A DNA stretch of 19,570 nt, from NCBI GenBank assembly GCA_009889585.1, contig WUQV01000114.1:1-19570 (forward strand), in the 5' to 3' direction. The stretch comes from Candidatus Bathyarchaeota archaeon (GTDB lineage Archaea > Thermoproteota > Bathyarchaeia > Bathyarchaeales > WUQV01). A program made the position numbers and the translations under genes. Below are positions 1-6,408 of the stretch, in pieces (within the stretch, counting starts at the first letter, position 1; each line of letters opens with the position of its first letter). A model generated the notes under the pieces. The model worked only from the letters and a program-made list of their open reading frames with translations. It did no database searches and was not told the DNA's origin.

Positions 1-82
1 ACAGAAGTTCTATTAATTTGATGAAGATGGATCGCATCATTAGTTAGATCGTGATTTCCTTCAATAGATAAGCGTTAAGATG

Positions 83-93
83 AGAAAAATAAA
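83..93 (-). terminator. Possible T-rich terminator after the DUF2148 gene
   Basis: Read on the minus strand, a T-rich tract (TTTATTTTTCTC) lies about 16 nt beyond the stop codon at 109. Archaeal transcription often ends at such T-runs without a hairpin. No stem is seen, so this rests on base composition only. The rest of positions 1-108 shows no convincing gene. Confidence 0.3.
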
Positions 94-108
94 GGGTTAA
101 TGAAGCCT

Positions 109-672
109 TTACTTCGTAGGTCGATCGAAGTATATGTTCTTGCCCTTTAACGATAGCGGGATCCCGATGATTACGCTAGCGTTCGGTAATACGTTCAACC
201 TCGTCGCAGCCGCGCCAACCCTGTACATGATCCGATTATCTACGTTAAGCAAGCTAGCCGTTTTCACGGCGGAGCCTAATGCTATCCCTAGGTCCAACGC
301 CTTAAATATGCACGTCGGACCAAGGAAATCCCTCCCAAGCCTAACGCCTTCACTCTTGAACCTTTCACAGCTTTCGTAACCGCAAGCCCCGCAGTTCAAC
401 CCGAATGGTTTTGCCCCTCGGACTCCGATTAGGACGATCGCCCCTGAGTCGCGTACGTTCTTCGCGTCTCGTTTAAACGTCTCGATGCCTCTTTCCTCCG
501 CCAATTTCTCCATTTCGTCCGCTAGGGCGTCTTTCTCGACGCCGTAGACGATTGAGGCGACGATGTCGTCGATCCCTCCGGACTTCGGCGCAGTTCTTGC
601 TGACGCCAACATGAGCTTCGAGGCTTGCAATAACGCTTCCATCTCGCCTTCTTTAGCCTCTATCATCGGCAT
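109..672 (-). CDS. Ferredoxin-like domain protein, DUF2148 (COG4739)
   Basis: This 187-residue protein matches what I know of the DUF2148 'ferredoxin domain' family, whose biochemical role is unknown. The key signature is a cysteine cluster around residues 94-102 (GLNCGACGYESC) with a further Cys at 121 in GPTCIFK. That makes four cysteines (94, 97, 102, 121) suited to one iron-sulfur cluster. The N-terminal half is helical and charged. The C-terminus has small, glycine-rich segments (VGAAA, IIGIPLSLKGK). No signal peptide or membrane segment is seen, so it should be cytoplasmic. The ATG at 672 is preceded by GGTGA, a plausible ribosome binding site. It diverges from eS25 across a 119-nt gap. 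The family call is good; the function and electron partner are unknown. Confidence 0.8.
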   Translation of the reverse strand: MPMIEAKEGEMEALLQASKLMLASARTAPKSGGIDDIVASIVYGVEKDALADEMEKLAEERGIETFKRDAKNVRDSGAIVLIGVRGAKPFGLNCGACGYESCERFKSEGVRLGRDFLGPTCIFKALDLGIALGSAVKTASLLNVDNRIMYRVGAAATRLNVLPNASVIIGIPLSLKGKNIYFDRPTK

Positions 673-736
673 GACGTCACCGAGCTAAATCGTGAGCCTA
701 AGTGAGAAAAAGGCCTTATGTCGCGCTCGGCTTCGC

Positions 737-752
737 TCGATCGAACGATCGA
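737..752. repeat. Inverted repeat between divergent genes
   Basis: TCGATCG, then AA, then CGATCGA forms 7-bp inverted arms in the promoter gap between the DUF2148 gene and eS25. It lies about 40 bp before the eS25 start, just upstream of a TATA-like TTCTTAAG (761-768). The position suits a regulator site, but CGATCG-type words are common in this GC-moderate DNA. Confidence 0.4.
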
Positions 753-791
753 CGAGAAAACTTCTTAAGCTACGTAGTATTAATATAACCC

Positions 792-1124
792 GTGGGCGGC
801 AAGAAGAAGTTAACCCTTTCGCAAATGGAAAGGCTTCAATCGAGAAAGGAAGAGAGGAAAGAAGGCCAAAGGAAAGAGACGCCTCCTACTAGCGCGCTTC
901 AAAAGGAGAAGAAGCCCTCGGGGATCATCGCCCCAGATCCCAAGGGTAAGGAAGTCTTAAGCGAGTTGAAGAAGATGAAGGTGATAACGCCTTACGCCGT
1001 AGCCTCACGTTTCAACTTAAGGTTAAGCATAGCCAAGGACTTATTAGAACGCCTTAACGACGCTGGGTTGATAGAGCTAGTCTCCAAGGGCAGGAACGTA
1101 CAAATCTACAAAGTCGCTGGCTAA
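792..1124 (+). CDS. rps25e: Small ribosomal subunit protein eS25
   Basis: This 110-residue protein belongs to the eS25 family, a component of the small ribosomal subunit found in eukaryotes and in TACK/Asgard archaea. The first ~45 residues are a lysine-rich, RNA-binding tail beginning MGGKKKLTLSQ, the usual archaeal eS25 opening. Residues ~48-108 form the winged-helix part, with VITPYAVASRFNLRLSIAKD and a C-terminal GLIELVSKGRNVQIYK strand pair. Length is normal. The start is a GTG directly followed by the conserved GGKKK. TTCTTAAG at 761-768 lies about 25 nt upstream, which suggests a leaderless transcript. The gene stands alone, with the IS element downstream. Confidence 0.93.
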   Translation: MGGKKKLTLSQMERLQSRKEERKEGQRKETPPTSALQKEKKPSGIIAPDPKGKEVLSELKKMKVITPYAVASRFNLRLSIAKDLLERLNDAGLIELVSKGRNVQIYKVAG

Positions 1125-1339
1125 CGGGTTCCGAAAAACAGCGTCCAGACGTTATGGTGAGCATCGGCTTCCTCTTGGCATCTCTTGCGTTAGGATTTCG
1201 AGATGGAGTATGCTTGCCGAGCCAACTTAACGTGTTGTATAGCTCCATTTGGCTAGGTGGTTGCCTTTGAGCTGCTTCTTGAACTGTTTATCACTCCTCA
1301 GCTGCAAGACAACCTCCTTCTTTTGCGGTAATCAACCTG

Positions 1340-1500
1340 AAAAATGCGAACTACCCCTCCCTATCGAAAGGGGCTTCCTGCTTCAACGATGAAGCTTGCT
1401 GGCATCTCCACCAGTAGAGGCTTCATCTCAGCAGGCTCTAAGGGCCGTCCCAGCCCCGATAATCCTCGCTTAAGTATGTTCAACGAGGCCCTGTAATCCC
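1340..1500 (-). ncRNA. Possible TnpB guide RNA (omegaRNA/reRNA) region
   Basis: TnpB systems make a guide RNA from the 3' end of tnpB and the right end of the element. Here the right-end hairpin overlaps the tnpB stop codon, and the sequence past it on the minus strand begins TAGTTCGC, followed by five T's (1344-1340). Boundaries are guesses from family knowledge. Because tnpB is disrupted, this RNA may not be functional, or it may persist and serve another TnpB. Confidence 0.25.
1354..1382. repeat. Right-end hairpin of the IS element
   Basis: CCCCT at 1354-1358 pairs with AGGGG at 1369-1373, followed by GCTTCCTGC. The tnpB stop codon (1361-1363) lies inside the loop. The same layout recurs at 2637-2665, which marks the two element ends. 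Confidence 0.6.
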
Positions 1501-2466
1501 TATCTTCCACTTCCGTACGTTCCTTCGAAGCGCTCCTTGGGTTTACCTTTATCGCCATCCTACCGGCGTTCTCAGCTTTGTAGGATAGCATATGAAGGAA
1601 TTTACCCCAAGAGGCATCGAGGATCCTTCCAGCCAGATTGTGGTTTTTGACCATGTTTTGTATTTGCAAGTCTTCTACGCAAATAACGTCATAATTGTTA
1701 ACGTAAAATCTTGATAATTTGTGGAGGAAATCGTTCCTCTGATTAGTTAGCTTTTCGTACACCTTAGCCAGCTTTATCCTTTGCTTCTCCCTATTCTTCG
1801 AACCCTTCTTTTTCTTCGATAGCGAGTGCTGGATTACCTTTATTCTCTCAAGAGTCCTTTGGTAGAATTTCGGGCTTTCAATCTTCCTCCCTTCGCTATC
1901 GGTAAGGAAATGCTTCAATCCAACATCAATTCCAACAGCTTTATCGGTTTTAGGAAGAGGTTTTTGCCTATCAACTTGAAAGATCGCATGCCACTTCCCA
2001 GACCCTTCACGCTTAACGATTACACCCTTGATTTTACCCTCGATCTCACGATGAAGCTTTATGGGTATGGCCCCAACTCTAGAAAGGATAAGCCTCCTCC
2101 CTTCAAGCCTAAAGCCCGATTGATTGTAGTTCATCGTCTTAAACCAGCCCCTGCCCTTGAACCTCAACTTACCGACTTTCTTTCCATTCTTCCTGAAGTT
2201 TGCTAAAGCCTTGATGTTGCTCCATAGCTGATAGTTGACTATTTGGAGTACTTTTGAGTAGACCTCTTTCAACTCAGGTTTTTCCTCCCTCAGCCTAACT
2301 ATGAGGGATTGGGTTTCAGCTCTAGTTACTCTTTTGCCTTCAAGCTTCGCCTTATTCAGCTCCTCTAAAGGCTGTTGTAAAGCCACCCACATAACTCAAG
2401 TTGTTCCTGAAGTTTTGCTCTAACTGTTTTCGAAGGATACATACGGAACTTATAGCTAAGCATCAT
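1361..2466 (-). pseudogene. tnpB: TnpB RNA-guided nuclease, frameshifted and lacking the zinc ribbon
   Basis: TnpB is the RNA-guided RuvC nuclease of IS200/IS605 elements. The intact part is a 343-codon frame from 2392. It shows the RuvC motifs GIDVGLKHFL (Asp), CVEDLQI (Glu) and DRDYRASLNIL (last Asp). The true N-terminus lies upstream in another frame: from the ATG pair at 2466/2463, translation gives MLSYKFRMYPSKT then LELCGWLYNSL, the standard TnpB opening, and stops at TAG 2367-2365. Adding one base in the CTTTAG run joins the two frames, so a 1-nt loss has broken the gene. Between NPRSASKE and RTEVEDRDY, the CxxC...CxxC zinc ribbon expected before the last RuvC motif is absent. That fits an in-frame deletion of roughly 20-30 codons. 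A strong GGAAGGTGG site precedes the start. It is probably inactive. Confidence 0.88.
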
Positions 2467-2591
2467 TCCACCTTCCTAATCGTAATCTCTACCTTATCCC
2501 CTTCCTTGATCTCAAGAGCCTCGCATATTTGCCTCGGGATGGCTATCCTCCTGAGCTTTTGGACTCTGGCTCGAAATGCCGATTCCCTCAC
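2463..2591 (-). CDS. Small AbrB/SpoVT-type DNA-binding protein within the IS element
   Basis: A 42-codon gene starts with GTG at 2591 and ends with TGA at 2465-2463, overlapping the tnpB ATG codons. The product opens MRESAFRARVQKLRRIAIPR and continues with QICEALEIKEGDKVEI. This is the SpoVT/AbrB swapped-hairpin fold signature (RVQ...RRIAIPRQICEALEIKEGDKVEI), the type found in MazE/VapB-like antitoxins and transition-state regulators. Overlap with tnpB implies coupled translation, so it may regulate the element's own transcription. No partner toxin is adjacent. Direct AGTAT repeats span its start and upstream DNA. A stop codon lies four codons upstream in frame, so the start cannot be much longer. 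The family call rests on motif recognition; the small size is normal for AbrB domains. Confidence 0.75.
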   Translation of the reverse strand: MRESAFRARVQKLRRIAIPRQICEALEIKEGDKVEITIRKVE

Positions 2592-2623
2592 AGTATATTC
2601 TTAGTATTTTTAGTATGAATACT
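2592..2623 (-). promoter_or_regulatory. AGTAT repeat cluster before the AbrB-like gene
   Basis: On the plus strand AGTAT occurs at 2592-2596, 2603-2607 and 2612-2616, and its inverse ATACT at 2619-2623. AGTAT-GA-ATACT (2612-2623) is a perfect short inverted repeat. The cluster is directly upstream of the GTG start and overlaps the likely AT-rich promoter. That is where an autoregulatory AbrB-type operator would be expected; the role is inferred. Confidence 0.45.
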
Positions 2624-2636
2624 TATCGGCTTTCAT

Positions 2637-2665
2637 CCCCTCCATCACGGAAGGGGACTTCCCGC
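2637..2665. repeat. Left-end hairpin of the IS element
   Basis: CCCCT (2637-2641) pairs with AGGGG (2652-2656), followed by ACTTCCCGC. It is the counterpart of the right-end hairpin at 1354-1382, in the same orientation. It lies just upstream of the AbrB-like gene's promoter. Confidence 0.55.
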
Positions 2666-2681
2666 AGATGTAGTTAAATCT

Positions 2682-3659
2682 TCATGGGGAGATAAGGCCA
2701 GCAACCTTCGGAAATGGCGTCGCCTCCCAAATGTCCCGAATTCCACAAACGTAACGGGTTAACCTCTCGATTCCTATGCCGAAGCCAGCTGACGGTGGAA
2801 TCCCAACCTTGAGCATCTCCAAGTACCAACCGTACCTCAATGGATCCTCGCCCATTCTCCTCATTCGCTCCACGGCTATTTCATAGCGATGCTCTCGCTC
2901 CCCTCCTGAGGCGGCTTCGCCATAGCCCTCGGGGTACATTAGGTCGAAATCCTTTAGGAAGCCCGGCCTATCCTCATGTTCCAAGTAATAAAAGGCCCTT
3001 GCCCGTATCGGATAATTCGTTATCCAAAACGGCTCTTCATGCGCTATCGAAAGGGCCTCTTCGGCCTCCCACGGGATCTCCTCATGGCGAACTTTAAACC
3101 CCATCGAACGTAATATCTCGATGGCTTCTTCGTACGTATACCTCTTAAAAGGAACGCTTGGCACCTTTAACTCTCTATTTAACGCTTGAAGCTCCTTCTT
3201 ACGATTGCTCTTAACCCTCTTTATCACATATTGAAGCATCCTTTCCATTAATTTCATCACGTCCTCATAACTAGCATTAGCTTGCTCCACGTCCATTTGC
3301 TTAAACTCCACTAGATGTCTTCTCGTTCGAATGCTTTCCAACGGCTCCAATCTAACGTTAGGGGAAAGGGCGAAGACCTTCGGGGTTAAGGGGATGACCA
3401 TTTGTTTGTGGAAGATTATGCTGCTCATGAGCTTAAGCTCAAGCCCGTAGTAATTGATGGAAGCCTGTCGAAGCCCTCCGGAGCCTGGATCCGTAACGGG
3501 GCCTACGATGGGGGCGAGCATTTCGATGAAGCCGTCAGCCCTTAAGAAGTCCCTCATGCTAGAGAGGATCTCGTCTTGAACTCTCATCATCCAAATCGAC
3601 CTTTGGCTCCTTAACGATATGTGCCTTTGTCGGATGAGCTCGAGATCCTTGAGGGACAT
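2682..3659 (-). CDS. Archaeal asparagine synthetase related to asparaginyl-tRNA synthetase (AS-AR type)
   Basis: This 325-residue protein is a class II aminoacyl-tRNA synthetase catalytic core without the N-terminal anticodon-binding domain of true AsnRS/AspRS (about 430 residues). Such short archaeal paralogues are known as AsnA-like asparagine synthetases that adenylate aspartate and amidate it with ammonia. Visible features are a motif 1-like region (GFIEMLAPIVGPVTDPGSGG, ~43-62), a motif 2-like region (RRHLVEFKQMDVE, ~112-124), and motif 3 near the C-terminus (AGFGIGIERLTRYVCGI, ~292-308). YEGYGEAASGGEREHRY-type residues near 245 fit the Asp/Asn subgroup. The ATG is preceded by TTTAAT at 3686-3691, suggesting a nearly leaderless transcript. 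It diverges from an Lrp/AsnC regulator, which supports an amino acid biosynthesis role. A free-standing synthetase-like protein with another substrate is possible. Confidence 0.85.
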   Translation of the reverse strand: MSLKDLELIRQRHISLRSQRSIWMMRVQDEILSSMRDFLRADGFIEMLAPIVGPVTDPGSGGLRQASINYYGLELKLMSSIIFHKQMVIPLTPKVFALSPNVRLEPLESIRTRRHLVEFKQMDVEQANASYEDVMKLMERMLQYVIKRVKSNRKKELQALNRELKVPSVPFKRYTYEEAIEILRSMGFKVRHEEIPWEAEEALSIAHEEPFWITNYPIRARAFYYLEHEDRPGFLKDFDLMYPEGYGEAASGGEREHRYEIAVERMRRMGEDPLRYGWYLEMLKVGIPPSAGFGIGIERLTRYVCGIRDIWEATPFPKVAGLISP

Positions 3660-3762
3660 CGACCTAGAAGCAAATAGCTTCGAATTAAACGTTTTGTTGA
3701 AAATCCAGCAATATCTTCAAAGAGCGACAAAGTTAATACGGTGATTTTCGTAAGATTTACAG
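3660..3762. promoter_or_regulatory. Divergent promoter region, asparagine synthetase / Lrp
   Basis: This 103-nt gap holds a promoter for each direction. On plus, AGTTAATACG (~3730-3739) lies about 25 nt before the Lrp ATG. On minus, GTTTAATTC (~3684-3692) lies about 28 nt before the synthetase ATG. Both spacings fit archaeal TATA boxes with short or absent leaders. An Lrp-type protein bound here could control both genes. Confidence 0.5.
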
Positions 3763-4248
3763 ATGGCACTTAATTTCGACGAAAAAGATCTTAAGATCCT
3801 GCGGTTATTACAACGCAACTGCAGGTTATCCTATAAAGAGGTCGCGAACGCCATCGGGCTGCCTGTGACGACGGCCTTCGCTAGGATAAAGCGCTTAGAG
3901 GAAATAGGCCTCATAAAGGGGTATAAGGCCGTTTTAAACGCAAGGAAGCTTAACAGAGGAACGACGGCGTTCATCCTCGCGTCTTTTTCATACAGGCTTA
4001 AGGGGGAAGGAGGCGAGGTATTGCTCTCCCAAAGGGATGTCGCGAGGGAGATAGCTAACTTCCCGGAGGTTCAAGAAGTTCACATAATAGCCGGGGATTG
4101 GGATCTTTTGATAAAGGTCAAGGACGTCGACATCGACGCCATCGGAAGGTTCGTGATCGATAAGCTCAGGTTGGTGAAGGGCATAGAGAAGACGTTAACG
4201 TGCGTCGTCTTCTCGACCGAAAAGGAGACGAGCGATATAGCCGTTTAA
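3763..4248 (+). CDS. Lrp/AsnC-family transcriptional regulator
   Basis: This 161-residue protein has the standard two-domain Lrp layout. Residues ~5-60 are an HTH of AsnC type (DEKDLKILRLLQRNCRLSYKE, then IGLPVTTAFARIKRLEEIGLIKGYKA). A linker leads to an αβ-sandwich ligand-binding RAM domain, residues ~68-150, containing FPEVQEVHIIAGDWDLLIKVK (100-120), the typical effector/dimer region. These proteins form dimers to octamers and sense amino acids. A somewhat longer loop (LKGEGGEVLLSQRD, ~79-92) sits inside the RAM domain. Divergent orientation to the asparagine synthetase suggests that gene and its own promoter as targets. The 3' end lies just upstream of the geranylgeranyl reductase promoter. 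Confidence 0.92.
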   Translation: MALNFDEKDLKILRLLQRNCRLSYKEVANAIGLPVTTAFARIKRLEEIGLIKGYKAVLNARKLNRGTTAFILASFSYRLKGEGGEVLLSQRDVAREIANFPEVQEVHIIAGDWDLLIKVKDVDIDAIGRFVIDKLRLVKGIEKTLTCVVFSTEKETSDIAV

Positions 4249-4257
4249 GTCAACAAC

Positions 4258-4300
4258 CGAAAGTTATAAATACCGAAGATCTTCTTAAGGTCGAAGGAGG
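4258..4300 (+). promoter_or_regulatory. TATA-like box and ribosome binding site of the geranylgeranyl reductase gene
   Basis: GAAAGTTATAAATACC (4259-4274) is a good archaeal BRE/TATA match. Transcription would start near 4293. AAGGAGG (4294-4300) then lies 4 nt before a TTG at 4305. This pair decides the start: the long in-frame extension back to 4200 overlaps the Lrp gene and lies upstream of the promoter, so it is unlikely to be translated. Confidence 0.6.
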
Positions 4301-4304
4301 ACTA

Positions 4305-5657
4305 TTGAAGGAGTTTGATGCGATAATCATAGGAGCTGGCGTTGCAGGTTGTATGGCAGCTAAGGTTATTGCTAAAGCTGGTTATGAAGTTTGCTTAGTA
4401 GAGTATAAATCGAAGGAAGATATAGGCAGGAAGATTTGTGGAGAAGTAGTAGGAGCTCATCATTTCAAGAGGTTGAGCTTAGAGGAACCGACAGGACTTG
4501 AAGTTGCTCAAAAGATAGTTGGTTTAAAAGTGTACTCTCCAAATATGAGGGCTTATTTCAAAGTAGAGAGTAAAAATATGCATGGTTATATTTTAAATCG
4601 TCATGCATTCGGACAAAGGCTTTTAAAGCTCGCGATGGATGCTGGAGCTTCTTTATTAGATCTAACGCAAGTAATTGCCCCAATAGTAAAGGATGGGTTT
4701 GTCAGTGGAGTATTGGTTAGAAATAGAAAAAAAGATGAGAAGTTAGTATTAATGGGAAAAGTTGTAGTTGATGCAAGTGGTTTTTCAGCGGTCATACGGA
4801 GGAAGCTACCGTTAGAGATGGGTGTGGAGACTGGCGTAAACCCAGGGGATGTAATGATTTGCTATAGAGAGATCCGTCGGTTGAAGAATCGTTTAGATTA
4901 CTTAAGCTTTGGTGAAATTTACTTAGATCAAGAGGTGACCCCAGGTGGTTATGTGTGGATTTTCCCGAAGGGGAGCGATGTTGTTAACGTAGGCCTGGGG
5001 ATAACGATGGGGCAAAGCCCGCTAAACCCTAGGGGGAGGTTTTATGAGCACGTCCTCCCTCGGCCGTTGTTCAAAGGATCCGAGCTCTTAGAGGGAGGGA
5101 CGTGGTACGTGCCGACGAGAAGGCCGTTAAGCTCTATGGTCGGCGACGGCGTCCTTATCGTTGGCGACGCCGCCTGCCAAGTTAACCCTATCCATGGAGG
5201 GGGGATAGGCCCCTCCATGGGAGGGGGATCGTTAGCTGGCGAGGCAATCGTAAGGGCCCTTAAGGTTGGCGACATCAGCCGAAAGGGGCTATGGGCTTAT
5301 AACGTCGAGTACATGAGGAAGTACGGCGCCAATCACGCTGGCTTGGACGTGCTTCGAATGTTCCTCCAGTCCTGTACGAACGAGGACTTAAACTACGGGA
5401 TGTACCATCGATTGCTCACCGAGGATGATTTATTAAAAGCGGGCGAAGGTATACGCCTTCGCGTAACTGAGTTGGCCGTCAGAGCCTTACGGGGGATTGG
5501 GAGGTTAAGCCTCTTAAGGAGGTTGATCAACGTTATCTCGTTGATGAAGCGGGTTCGAACTTGGTACATGGGCTATCCGGAGTCCCCCGATGGGCTCTTA
5601 AGGTGGAGAGATCGTGCAGAGGCATTGTTCAAGTTAGCGAGGGCTCGACTAGGTTAA
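4305..5657 (+). CDS. Geranylgeranyl reductase family flavoprotein
   Basis: About 450 residues from the TTG start. This FAD-dependent enzyme family saturates the geranylgeranyl chains of archaeal membrane lipids. The FAD Rossmann motif opens the protein (DAIIIGAGVAGCMAAK, G10/G12/G15). RKICGEVV follows near residues 42-48 with the conserved Cys at 45. The middle has GGYVWIFPKG, the PxxYxWxFP-type motif lining the substrate cavity. The second FAD motif is VGDAACQVNPIHGGGIGPSM. Length is normal. The first ~500 nt use A/T-ending codons heavily (AAA, GAA, GTT, GCT), while the remainder uses GCC, GGC and AAC. This is a sharp change inside one gene. Dph6 follows after 27 nt, so the two may be cotranscribed. 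Distant members act on other isoprenoids, such as menaquinone side chains. Confidence 0.9.
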   Translation: MKEFDAIIIGAGVAGCMAAKVIAKAGYEVCLVEYKSKEDIGRKICGEVVGAHHFKRLSLEEPTGLEVAQKIVGLKVYSPNMRAYFKVESKNMHGYILNRHAFGQRLLKLAMDAGASLLDLTQVIAPIVKDGFVSGVLVRNRKKDEKLVLMGKVVVDASGFSAVIRRKLPLEMGVETGVNPGDVMICYREIRRLKNRLDYLSFGEIYLDQEVTPGGYVWIFPKGSDVVNVGLGITMGQSPLNPRGRFYEHVLPRPLFKGSELLEGGTWYVPTRRPLSSMVGDGVLIVGDAACQVNPIHGGGIGPSMGGGSLAGEAIVRALKVGDISRKGLWAYNVEYMRKYGANHAGLDVLRMFLQSCTNEDLNYGMYHRLLTEDDLLKAGEGIRLRVTELAVRALRGIGRLSLLRRLINVISLMKRVRTWYMGYPESPDGLLRWRDRAEALFKLARARLG

Positions 5658-5684
5658 GCGATTAAGCGAAAGGTAAAACGAGAA

Positions 5685-6359
5685 ATGAAAGTTGCAGCGC
5701 TCGTCAGCGGCGGCAAGGATTCCACGTTAGCGCTTCATAAGGCGTTGGAACAAGGCCATGAGGTCGAGTGCTTAGTGGCCATGTTGCCTCGGAGGGAGGA
5801 TAGTTGGATGTTCCATTATTTAAACGTACGTCTCATCGATTTATTCGCTGAAGCCATCGGCATGCCGTTGGTGAAGTCTGAGACGGAAGCCGTTAAGGAG
5901 GAGGAAGTGGAGGACTTAAGGCGGTTGTTAGCGAGGTTAAACGTCGAAGGCGTAGTCCATGGCGCAATAGCATCTGCGTATCAAAAGAGCAGGGTCGATC
6001 AAATTTGTCGCGAGCTCGGCTTAGAGCCGATCGCGCCTTTGTGGCGAATGGATTTAATCGAAGTCTTGAACGAAATCCTCAGCTTGAAGATGGAAGTAAT
6101 CATCGTAGGCGTTTATGCATACGGCTTTGACGAACGTTGGCTGGGGAGGAGGTTAGATGAATTAGCTGTAAATGATCTCCTCGAGTTACATCGTAAGTTT
6201 TACATTTCCATCGCAGGCGAAGGAGGGGAGTATGAGACTTTAGTGTTAGATGCTCCACTTTTCAAAAGGAGGATTAACGTAATCGAAGCTGAGAAACTTT
6301 GGAAGGGCGACTGCGGGATCCTCGTCGTGAAAAAGGCTGAGCTCGTCGATAAGCGGTAG
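5685..6359 (+). CDS. dph6: Diphthine-ammonia ligase (Dph6, PP-loop ATPase)
   Basis: This 224-residue protein belongs to the ATP pyrophosphatase family of COG2102. It performs the last step of diphthamide synthesis on elongation factor 2: amidation of diphthine with ammonium and ATP. The PP-loop SGGKDS is at residues 8-13. The family-specific C-terminal motif EGGEYETLVLDAPLF is at ~194-208. A GxxxxxYQKSRVDQICRELGL-type segment sits in the middle (~105-120). Length matches archaeal members, which lack the extra domains seen in eukaryotic proteins. It lies 27 nt after the reductase and 49 nt before eL15, a translation-related neighbour. Confidence 0.93.
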   Translation: MKVAALVSGGKDSTLALHKALEQGHEVECLVAMLPRREDSWMFHYLNVRLIDLFAEAIGMPLVKSETEAVKEEEVEDLRRLLARLNVEGVVHGAIASAYQKSRVDQICRELGLEPIAPLWRMDLIEVLNEILSLKMEVIIVGVYAYGFDERWLGRRLDELAVNDLLELHRKFYISIAGEGGEYETLVLDAPLFKRRINVIEAEKLWKGDCGILVVKKAELVDKR

Positions 6360-6360
6360 A

Positions 6361-6373
6361 ACGTTTATTAAAG
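6361..6373 (+). promoter_or_regulatory. TATA-like box before eL15
   Basis: AACGTTTATTAAAG (~6360-6373) is AT-rich. It would place a transcription start near 6394, about 15-20 nt before eL15, so eL15 probably has its own promoter in addition to read-through from dph6. Confidence 0.4.
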
Positions 6374-6408
6374 ATGCCTTCGTAGAGAAAATAGCTATTG
6401 AGCACGGG

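Larger units (their letters stand above)
1344..2665 (-). mobile_element. IS200/IS605-family (IS1341-type) element with AbrB-like passenger, degenerate
   Basis: The element is about 1.3 kb. It contains tnpB and, upstream of it, a small AbrB-like gene; no tnpA transposase is present. It is bounded by two similar hairpins in the same orientation: 1354-1373 followed by GCTTCCTGC, and 2637-2656 followed by ACTTCCCGC. Same-strand subterminal hairpins without terminal inverted repeats or target duplication fit the IS200/IS605 family, whose ends are processed as single strands. The exact ends are estimates. Without TnpA it could move only if a related TnpA acted in trans. The tnpB reading frame is broken, so this looks like a fossil copy. 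Confidence 0.75.

Noticed and set aside
1137..1276. Short plus-strand frame beginning MVSIGFLLASLALG and a minus-strand frame ending AKWSYTTR near the IS right flank
   Set aside because: Both are under 40 codons, without recognised motifs, and sit in a gap next to a mobile element; support is too weak to call a gene.
4200..4304. GTG at 4200 as start of the geranylgeranyl reductase
   Set aside because: It would lie inside the Lrp gene and upstream of the TATA box at 4260-4274; TTG 4305 has a strong ribosome binding site and gives the normal N-terminus.
5545..5560. GGGTTCGAAC resembling a tRNA T-loop
   Set aside because: It lies inside the reductase coding frame, with no cloverleaf arms or acceptor stem around it.
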